The notes under the pieces: model-generated
The model's database searches: none
Seen by the model: only the letters and a program-made list of their open reading frames with translations
Told to the model about the DNA's origin: nothing
Shown: positions 26,342 to 31,785 of the stretch, in pieces
How the letters are laid out: every line of letters starts with the position of its first letter
How positions within the stretch are numbered: position 1 is the first letter of the stretch
Assembly: GCA_041687435.1 (NCBI GenBank)
Contig: JAWLBX010000032.1
Coordinates: forward strand, 1 to 31,785
DNA length: 31,785 bases
Reading direction: 5' to 3'
Source: JACKII01 sp041687435
GTDB taxonomy: Bacteria; Pseudomonadota; Alphaproteobacteria; Bin95
Program-made: the position numbers and the translations under genes

Positions 26342-27529
26342 CTAGTCGAGGTTCAGCAGCAGCGCTTTCAGATAGGCGCTTTCCGGCAATTGCGGGTGGG
26401 TCGGATGGTCGGGGCTGGCGCCGGTGGTGCGCAGGATGCGGGCGTTGCGTCCGGCTTCGAACACGCCGCGGGTGGTTTCTGCCGTGAAGTTGGCAATATC
26501 GACCGTGTGGGAACAGGAATTGGCCAGCAGGAAGCCGCCCGGCGCCACGATCCGCGCGGCCAGCCGCGCCAGTTTGCGGTAGCCGCGCAGGGCCGGCTGC
26601 AAGTCCTTCTTCGACTTGGCGAAGGCCGGCGGGTCGATCACCACGGCGTCGAACCGGCGCTTGTCGCGCGCATAGGCTTCCAGCACATCGAACACCTCGC
26701 CCCGTTCGGTAGCAACGCGGTCGGCGAGCCCGTTGCGTGCCGCGGCTTCGCCCGCCAGCGCCAGGGCCGGTTCGGAGCGATCCAGCAGGGTCACGTGTGC
26801 GGCGCCGGCCTGTGCGGCCAGCAAACCGAAACCGCCCAGATAGCAATAGGCGTCCAGCACGCTGGCGCCCGGTGCCAGGGCGGCCAGCATGGCCCGGTTC
26901 AGGCGCTGGTCGTAGAACCAGCCGGTTTTCTGGCCGCCGGTCACATCCGCCAGATAGACCATGCCGTTCTCCAGCACCTCCATCGGGCTGGGTGGCTGGC
27001 CGAAGGCGGTTTCCACCGTTTCCGGCAATTTTTCGAGGCTGCGCTGGGCGGAATCGTTGCGCAGCAGCAGCCATTCTGGCGCCAGCGCGCGGCGCAGGCC
27101 GTCGATGACGGCATCGCGATGCTGCTCCATGCCGGCGGTGTTGAGTTGGCACACCAGCCCGGTGCCGAACCGGTCCACGATCAGGCCGGGCAGGCCGTCC
27201 GCCTCCGCATGGATCAGGCGGTGGAAGGGGTCCGGGAACAGTTTGGCGCGCCAGGCGGCGGCCCGCTGCACCCGTTCGGTCACGAATTCGGCATCGAACG
27301 GCCGGTCGGGCCGGCGGTCGAGCATGCGGGCGACCACCAGCGTGTGCGGCGTGAAAAAGGCGGTGCCCATCGCCTCGCCGCCGCTGTTGGCAACGGTGAC
27401 TAGCGAGCCGGGCTCCATCGCCTTGGCCTCCACCGTCATGGCGATCTCGTTGGCGTAGATCCAGGGGTGGCCCAGCTTTGCCCGCTTGTGCTTGCCGGGC
27501 AGGATGGTGATGCGCGGCAGATCGGTCAT
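26342..27529 (-). CDS. Class I rRNA methyltransferase, RlmI-like (PUA plus SAM domain)
   Basis: This 395-residue protein has the RlmI (YccW)/RsmI-type layout. An N-terminal PUA-like domain (LGHPWIYANEI, about 19-29) is followed by a central domain with HAEADGLPGLIVDRF and a C-terminal Rossmann methyltransferase. The latter has motif I VLDAYCYLGGFGLLA, the VIDPPAFAKSKKDL motif and the cysteine segment LANSCSHTV. RlmI makes m5C1962 in 23S rRNA in E. coli, and a similar target is likely. I chose the ATG at 27529 because the frame beyond it lies antisense to or within the glycosylase gene. The upstream stop codon is two bases away, which suggests coupling. Confidence 0.88.
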   Translation of the reverse strand: MTDLPRITILPGKHKRAKLGHPWIYANEIAMTVEAKAMEPGSLVTVANSGGEAMGTAFFTPHTLVVARMLDRRPDRPFDAEFVTERVQRAAAWRAKLFPDPFHRLIHAEADGLPGLIVDRFGTGLVCQLNTAGMEQHRDAVIDGLRRALAPEWLLLRNDSAQRSLEKLPETVETAFGQPPSPMEVLENGMVYLADVTGGQKTGWFYDQRLNRAMLAALAPGASVLDAYCYLGGFGLLAAQAGAAHVTLLDRSEPALALAGEAAARNGLADRVATERGEVFDVLEAYARDKRRFDAVVIDPPAFAKSKKDLQPALRGYRKLARLAARIVAPGGFLLANSCSHTVDIANFTAETTRGVFEAGRNARILRTTGASPDHPTHPQLPESAYLKALLLNLD

Positions 27530-27531
27530 GG

Positions 27532-28119
27532 TCAGGCTCTCAAAATTGCGGCCACGCGGGCGCGCAGCGCCGGCAGGGCCTCGGACTCGAACCAGGGGTT
27601 CTTGGTCAGCCAGTGGTTGACGCGCCAGCTCGGGTGCGGTGTTGGCCAGTAATCGGGCAGGTAGTCTTCCCATGCCCGCACCGTCTCGCCAAGGGTACGT
27701 TTGCGCGCGCGGCCCAGATAGTGCGCCTGGGCGTACTGGCCGACCAGCAGGGTCAGGCGCACGCCCGCCAGATGCGGCCGCAGGCGCGGGTGCCAGTGCG
27801 GCGCGCATTCCTTGCGCGGCGGCAGGTCGCCACCCCGCGGCGCGCGGCCGGGGTAGCAGAAGCCGGACGGCATCAGGGCGATTTGCGTGGGGTCGTAGAA
27901 CGTATCCCGGTCTACGCCCAGCCAATCGCGCAGGCGGTCGCCCGATGGATCGTTGAAGGGAATGCCGGTCTGGTGCACCTTGGTGCCCGGCGCCTGGCCG
28001 ACGATCAGGATGCGCGCATCGGCGTGCAGTTGCACCACCGGGCGGGGGCCGAGCGGCAGATGCTCGGCGCAGAGGCGGCACGCCCGCACGTCCGCCAGCA
28101 ATCGCTCCAGCCCGTTCAC
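27532..28119 (-). CDS. Uracil-DNA glycosylase family protein (Fe-S type)
   Basis: This 195-residue protein belongs to the COG1573 uracil-DNA glycosylase superfamily. Motif A is VGQAPGTK (about 40-47), followed by GIPFNDPSGDRLRDWLG. The C-terminal motif B region is TPHPSWRVNHW. Four cysteines, C14 and C17 (CRLC), C88 (GFCYPG) and C105 (KECAPHW), have the C-x2-C-Xn-C-X14-17-C spacing of family 4 enzymes, suggesting a [4Fe-4S] cluster. It would remove uracil from DNA. The GTG at 28119 is preferred because it puts the conserved CxxC at the usual distance from the N-terminus. An in-frame ATG at 28188 would overlap the YggS gene by 47 bases. It has an operon position between yggS and the methyltransferase. 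Confidence 0.82.
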   Translation of the reverse strand: MNGLERLLADVRACRLCAEHLPLGPRPVVQLHADARILIVGQAPGTKVHQTGIPFNDPSGDRLRDWLGVDRDTFYDPTQIALMPSGFCYPGRAPRGGDLPPRKECAPHWHPRLRPHLAGVRLTLLVGQYAQAHYLGRARKRTLGETVRAWEDYLPDYWPTPHPSWRVNHWLTKNPWFESEALPALRARVAAILRA

Positions 28120-28141
28120 CGGCCCACCGCCAGGAATACCG

Positions 28142-28846
28142 TCAAGAATACTGGCGTTCGCCGAAAATGGCGCTGCCAACGCGCACATCGGTTGCGCCCA
28201 GTGCGACCGCCTGCTCGTAATCCGCGCTCATGCCCATGGACAGGCGGTCCAGGCCGTTGCGTTTGGCGATGTCGGCCAGAAAGGCGAAATGCGGTGCCGG
28301 CACGTCGTCCGCCGGCGGAATGCACATCAGGCCGACCAGAGGCAGGTTATACTCCTCGCGGCAGGCCTTGATGAAGGCGTCGGCGTCTTCCGGCAGCACG
28401 CCCGCCTTTTGCGGCTCGCTGCCGGTGTTGATCTCGATATAGCAGGGCAGTTGCCGGCCGGTTTCGTCGAAAAGCCGGGCCAGGGTCGCGGCGAGGCGTG
28501 GGCGGTCGACGGTGTGAATCACGTCGAACAGCTGCACGGCCACGCGGGCCTTGTTGGTCTGCAACGGGCCGATCAGGTGCAATTGCAGGTCCGAATACTG
28601 TTCGCGATAGGCGGGCCAGCGGCCTTCCGCTTCCTGCACCCGGTTTTCGCCATAGACGCGCTGGCCGGCCAGCAGGGCGGCCTGAATGCGGTCTTCCGGC
28701 TGCACCTTGCTGACGGCGATCAGGTTGACGCCAGCAGGGTCGCGGTCGGCATCCCTTGCCGCCTGGGCGATTTTCGCGTGGACGGCATCCAGGTTGGCGC
28801 GAACCTGGGCGATGGTGTCGGGGGAGGGGGCGGTGGTGTTGGGCAT
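28142..28846 (-). CDS. yggS: YggS family PLP homeostasis protein
   Basis: This 234-residue single-domain PLP-binding barrel protein (YggS/PLPBP) buffers intracellular pyridoxal phosphate and affects amino-acid metabolism without a known reaction. The PLP lysine is K47 in IAVSKVQP. GENRVQEAEGRW and HLIGPLQTNKAR are the family motifs, and the C-terminal SMGMSADYEQAVALGATDVRVGSAIFG closes the phosphate site. The ATG at 28846 is preferred over the TTG two codons upstream. It lies 33 bases after the glycosyltransferase gene and 22 bases before the glycosylase gene, all on the minus strand. In many genomes it neighbours proC or yggT; that is not the case here. Confidence 0.95.
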   Translation of the reverse strand: MPNTTAPSPDTIAQVRANLDAVHAKIAQAARDADRDPAGVNLIAVSKVQPEDRIQAALLAGQRVYGENRVQEAEGRWPAYREQYSDLQLHLIGPLQTNKARVAVQLFDVIHTVDRPRLAATLARLFDETGRQLPCYIEINTGSEPQKAGVLPEDADAFIKACREEYNLPLVGLMCIPPADDVPAPHFAFLADIAKRNGLDRLSMGMSADYEQAVALGATDVRVGSAIFGERQYS

Positions 28847-28879
28847 GGGCAAAAATCCCGGCAGGTGGCATGCCTGTTA

Positions 28880-30106
28880 TCAAGTGGCGTTCGCGATACG
28901 CCTTTGAATATCCTGTTCCACGAAATTCGCCAAATGGTCTGCATGATCGCCTAAGGCTTGGACGCAGGGCACGGGGCTGTCCATCAGGTGCTGCACCACG
29001 GCGGCGTCGCTGGCCGTGGGGGTTTTGGGCAGGGCGCTCAACGGCAGGCCCAGGCTGCCCATGCAGCCGACGCGGCCATCGGCGGCCTGCCGCACCTTGG
29101 CCAGCCCGCAGGGGGCGGAACAATACAGGCCCTGATACGGCACCTCGTAGGCAGCCAGATTGCGGAACCGCCCTTGCAGCACCGCGGCGGGGGCGGAGGT
29201 GTAGACGGCGATGCCGGGGATGGAAAACAGTTTCGCCATGTGGGCCGGCCCGCTGTCGGCGAACACGGCATAGTCGCATTGGGCGATGGCCTGCAGCAAA
29301 TCGGCGATGGAGGAAAAATTTTCGGTGATGCTGCACTCCGGCGGCAGGTGCAGCGCCTGTTGCAGGATTTTGCCCTGGGCCTGCCAGGTGTTGAGGTGAA
29401 CGGTCAACTCGCCGTGGCCGGCCAGAACCTGCGCGATTCGTTCCACCGCGGGGGCGGGCAGGGTGCGGAGCGGAGAACTGGCAAGCGGGAAAAAGCCGAT
29501 GCGCAGCCTGGCGCCCGACGGCAGCGCCTTGGGCTGGGGGCTGTAGAGCGAACTTGGCGGGATATCGAGCGCTTGCAGCAGGGTGGATTCGAAATCCACC
29601 GGCCACAGGTCGATATTGCTACCGGCCAGCATGTGCGCCAGGTCGATGGTCACATCGAATTTTGCCGCCTCCGCCCGGCTGAGCCAGAGCGGGCGCACAT
29701 CCAGAATGGGGTTGGTGGCAAAAATGTCATGGGCCGCGCCGGCGCAGGCCACCGTGATGGATTTCGGCTGCCGGCTTTCCTTCAGCGCGTGCAGCGCCAT
29801 CAGCGCCTGGGTGCAGTCGCCCAATGCCTGCGTCGGCAGCAGGACCAGCAGGCGCTTGCCGCGAAAGTCCGCCGTGCGCCACGCCTCCAGCGGCAGGCAG
29901 GGCAGGGAAACGGGCTGTTGGGCGATTTCGAAATTCCGGTTGCCGGCCAGCGCCTGCCTGGCGAACTGGTTGACGTTGGTCAGGTAGATTTCGCCGGCCT
30001 TGCCGCTTTGCTGCGCGCGGCGGGAGGCATTGGGAATATCGAACCGGAATGCGCTGGCGGAGCGGAACGCGATGAACCGTGTTTGGCTGTTTGGGGTGGG
30101 GGGCAT
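28880..30106 (-). CDS. Glycosyltransferase family 9 (heptosyltransferase)-like protein
   Basis: This 408-residue protein has two GT9/ADP-heptosyltransferase-like halves. The N-terminal Rossmann start is at about 84-105 (RLLVLLPTQALGDCTQALMA) and the C-terminal nucleotide-sugar half has FADSGPAHMAKLFSIPGIAVYTS (about 285-307), matching the NDSGPMHLA motif. About 80 residues precede the first half, longer than in WaaC/WaaF and not recognisable. No LPS or capsule genes are nearby. It would add a sugar, perhaps heptose, to a surface glycan; this is inference from the family. The ATG at 30106 has only a weak ribosome binding site. It probably begins the operon that continues with yggS. Confidence 0.78.
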   Translation of the reverse strand: MPPTPNSQTRFIAFRSASAFRFDIPNASRRAQQSGKAGEIYLTNVNQFARQALAGNRNFEIAQQPVSLPCLPLEAWRTADFRGKRLLVLLPTQALGDCTQALMALHALKESRQPKSITVACAGAAHDIFATNPILDVRPLWLSRAEAAKFDVTIDLAHMLAGSNIDLWPVDFESTLLQALDIPPSSLYSPQPKALPSGARLRIGFFPLASSPLRTLPAPAVERIAQVLAGHGELTVHLNTWQAQGKILQQALHLPPECSITENFSSIADLLQAIAQCDYAVFADSGPAHMAKLFSIPGIAVYTSAPAAVLQGRFRNLAAYEVPYQGLYCSAPCGLAKVRQAADGRVGCMGSLGLPLSALPKTPTASDAAVVQHLMDSPVPCVQALGDHADHLANFVEQDIQRRIANAT

Positions 30107-30173
30107 GCCAATCGCTCGCGCTGGGGGGTCGGTTCAGGGGTTCCAGGCGGTGTGATAGCAGAGGGTGGGCACA

Positions 30174-30203
30174 AAAAGAAACGGGCGGTCCGAAGACCGC
30201 CCG
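30174..30203 (-). terminator. Rho-independent terminator of the porin gene (UUCG loop)
   Basis: On the minus strand a nine-base-pair stem (arms 30195-30203 and 30182-30190, core GGGCGGTC) carries a TTCG tetraloop closed by C and G, a very stable RNA loop, followed by TTTCTTTTTG. It lies about 40 bases after the porin stop codon. Confidence 0.9.
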
Positions 30204-30244
30204 CCCTTTAAGATCGGCAGATCCGATAGGATCGGATGCAGACC

Positions 30245-31420
30245 TTAGAACTTCAGCACGAGACCGCCGACGACACCGAAGCCGGTGTAGTCCTGGCCAA
30301 CGCCGAGCGCGTCTTCGCTCTGCGCGTAGGTCGCGGTGCCGCGGGCTTCAACGCCCGGGCCAAGCACATACTTGGCGCCAAGCTGCAGCACGAGCTGTTC
30401 GATGTCACGATCGCTGCCGAGAGGACCGCCGCTGGCACTGTCGGTCCAGCCATAAGCGCCGGTCAGCGACACGCCCATCGGGCCGTCTTCGTAGCTCAAG
30501 CCCGCCGCGACCACGTCGATCGACTCGGTGATCGGCGCAACATAACCCGTCGGCGTGTTGGTATAGAGCGGCTGCTGGCCGTTCTGGTGGTTGTAGCCCA
30601 GGGTACCGGTGAAGCCGCCGCTGGAAACGCGCAGACCCAGGGCGACGCCCCAGACTTCATCTTCGCCGATGCCACCGGTTTTGTTCACATCGTTCGTATC
30701 ACCGACATAGATACCGGCCGCCGACACGCCGACGTTCATGCCGTCGAAGTCCTGGCGGTAGTTGATGGCGCCGGAGAAGATCTGCTCATAGGCGCCGCCA
30801 TTGCCGTTGGCTGCTTCGTTCGGCACGCGGCCGTCAACATCCTGGCGGCCTTCCGGGGCGTAGCCCAGGCCGATCTGGAAGCCGGAGAAGCGCGGCGAAA
30901 TCCAGCGGATCTTGTTGCTATCGTTGTCAACCGTCACCATGCGGGAGGAGTGCAGGGTGGCCGAGGTGCCGCCGGAGAACCAGTAGTACGCGGTGTCGCC
31001 GTCTTCCAGGCCATAGCCCATGTCGTTGTCGGCGCCATAGTGCATCTGATACGCAGCGCCGTTTTCAGAGCCGAGCAGCAGCTCACCGAAGCTGCCACGC
31101 ATGAACAGATAGCTTTCGTCGATCTGGTCAGCGGAGGTTTCGGCTTCGAGCTGAACGTTGACACCGAAGGTCAGGCCGTTGTCCAGCGTGGTGGAGCCGG
31201 TGAAGTGAATTTCCGTATCGGCCTGGGTGTCCAGGTCGGTGGCATACTGCTCCGGCTGACCGGAAACATCGGTGTCGGCATCCTGGGCGATGAAGCCGAC
31301 CCACTGCTCGTGGAAACCGCCGACCTTGATCTGAATCGGGCCCGCTTCGGCCAGTGCGCCCTGGGAGGCGAAGATGCCGGCCGCAACCATGGCGGTGGTG
31401 GCAAGAAGATGCTTTTTCAT
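30245..31420 (-). CDS. Gram-negative outer membrane porin
   Basis: This 391-residue outer membrane porin of the general (Porin_4) type would be a trimeric beta-barrel for small solutes. A signal peptide at 1-24 (KKHLLATTAMVAAGIFASQ, cleavage at ALA-E) is followed by alternating amphipathic strands such as GLTFGVNVQLEAE and GFQIGLGYAPEG. The C-terminal residue is Phe (GVVGGLVLKF), the BAM recognition end. The loops are Asp/Glu-rich, fitting a selective vestibule. I chose the ATG at 31420 because AAGGG is seven bases upstream. The promoter upstream is close to consensus. It is transcribed alone with its own terminator. Confidence 0.92.
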   Translation of the reverse strand: MKKHLLATTAMVAAGIFASQGALAEAGPIQIKVGGFHEQWVGFIAQDADTDVSGQPEQYATDLDTQADTEIHFTGSTTLDNGLTFGVNVQLEAETSADQIDESYLFMRGSFGELLLGSENGAAYQMHYGADNDMGYGLEDGDTAYYWFSGGTSATLHSSRMVTVDNDSNKIRWISPRFSGFQIGLGYAPEGRQDVDGRVPNEAANGNGGAYEQIFSGAINYRQDFDGMNVGVSAAGIYVGDTNDVNKTGGIGEDEVWGVALGLRVSSGGFTGTLGYNHQNGQQPLYTNTPTGYVAPITESIDVVAAGLSYEDGPMGVSLTGAYGWTDSASGGPLGSDRDIEQLVLQLGAKYVLGPGVEARGTATYAQSEDALGVGQDYTGFGVVGGLVLKF

Positions 31421-31516
31421 GTCCAAACCCTTGTTTGTTGGTTGGCTGCAGTGCCAGCGAAAGCGCCGCAGTGTTGCCGGTTCACCACATGGCGGATGAA
31501 CGTCAACTCGGATCGT

Positions 31517-31545
31517 TAGCTAAAGGAGCCGCGGGGGGCGGTCAA
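31517..31545 (-). promoter_or_regulatory. Promoter of the porin gene
   Basis: On the minus strand TTGACC (31545-31540) and TAGCTA (31522-31517) are exactly 17 bases apart, the best consensus match in the window. Transcription would begin near 31510, leaving an untranslated leader of about 90 bases before the porin ATG. Confidence 0.55.
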
Positions 31546-31583
31546 CGGCCGGCAACGGCAGCCGGATACGAAAACCCGGTCGC

Positions 31584-31599
31584 GTTGCACAAATGCAAC
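31584..31599. promoter_or_regulatory. Palindrome GTTGCA-CAAA-TGCAAC, candidate regulator site
   Basis: Perfect 6-base arms flank a four-base spacer between the divergent porin and lipoprotein genes. It is about 40 bases upstream of the porin -35 box, a position suited to an activator. The regulator is unknown. Confidence 0.35.
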
Positions 31600-31709
31600 A
31601 CATCGGGGTGCTGTTCCCCCGCGCGTGCCTATGCTATGTCGGTTTCGGTGCCGTGGCGCGGGATGCGTTTCGGCATTGCCTGACCCTTTGTTCGAGTGAT
31701 ACGGACGCG

Positions 31710-31785
31710 ATGAAGCTTATTGGCCTTACCCTCGTTGCCGCGATTGGCCTGGCGGCGTGTTCCGGCAGTGACGATGCCGAATACG
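31710..31785 (+). CDS. Lipoprotein, N-terminal part only (3' end outside window)
   Basis: Only 25 residues are inside the window. They form a lipoprotein signal peptide: basic start MKLIG, a hydrophobic stretch, then the lipobox GLAAC-S, where the Cys (about residue 17) would be lipidated. The following GSDDAE suggests an acidic, hydrophilic mature start. The ribosome binding site is weak. Nothing else can be told. It is divergent from the porin gene. Confidence 0.65.
   Translation, partial: MKLIGLTLVAAIGLAACSGSDDAEY

Noticed and set aside
25568..27403. Plus-strand open frame of 611 codons opposite the dioxygenase and methyltransferase genes
   Set aside because: The minus-strand genes have full domain signatures. 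The plus-strand translation is His/Arg/Gln-rich low-order sequence typical of antisense frames in high-GC DNA.
27530..28081. Extension of the RlmI-like frame upstream of 27529
   Set aside because: It overlaps the glycosylase gene in another frame and contains no domain; the family N-terminus starts at 27529.

Overview
The window is high-GC DNA of the kind seen in free-living Alphaproteobacteria, most likely a Rhodospirillales-type organism. The evidence is an F1-only ATP synthase operon (atpHAGDC, with no F0 genes) downstream of priA, divergent pckA / chvI-chvG with rapZ behind them, ubiG divergent from lysC, a DUF484-xerC pair, and a Gram-negative porin ending in Phe. It is chromosomal core sequence. 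I see no insertion sequence, prophage, CRISPR array, tRNA or rRNA. The species is inferred from gene content only.

Layout. 1-5.2 kb: the end of an ECHDC3-type crotonase-fold gene, ubiG (-), then lysC, a nitronate monooxygenase-like flavoprotein and a RodZ-like HTH membrane protein (+). 5.2-13.7 kb, all on the minus strand: a ferritin-like di-iron protein with a palindrome in its promoter region, a strong terminator, the atp F1 operon read as atpH-A-G-D-C, a possible 41-codon leader ORF before atpH, and priA. 13.8-16.7 kb (+): a TalC/Fsa-type aldolase, DUF484, xerC and a GNAT acetyltransferase, tightly packed. 16.7-18.0 kb (-): an M20 amidohydrolase. 18.2-19.9 kb (+): a secreted protein with a degenerate vWA-like domain and three exact-period 81-residue repeats. 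A bidirectional terminator separates it from pckA (-). 21.8-25.1 kb (+): chvI, chvG and rapZ, with no hprK between the last two. 25.1-25.5 kb: a gene-free stretch of lower GC. 25.5-30.1 kb (-): a probable operon of a GT9-like glycosyltransferase, YggS, an Fe-S type uracil-DNA glycosylase, an RlmI-like methyltransferase and a phytanoyl-CoA dioxygenase family protein. 30.2-31.4 kb (-): a porin with a clear promoter and a UUCG-loop terminator. 31.7 kb to the end (+): the start of a lipoprotein gene.

How the genes fit together. Most are housekeeping: energy (F1-ATPase), replication restart and chromosome dimer resolution (PriA, XerC), ubiquinone and aspartate-family amino acid synthesis (UbiG, LysC), and gluconeogenesis with its acid/envelope-responsive two-component system (PckA, ChvI/ChvG). 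I found no obvious new multi-gene system. The points most worth a second look are the leader ORF with a near-perfect ribosome binding site just before atpH, the palindrome in front of the di-iron protein gene, the secreted vWA-derived repeat protein, and the absence of PTS-Ntr genes (hprK, ptsP) from their usual slots while rapZ remains.
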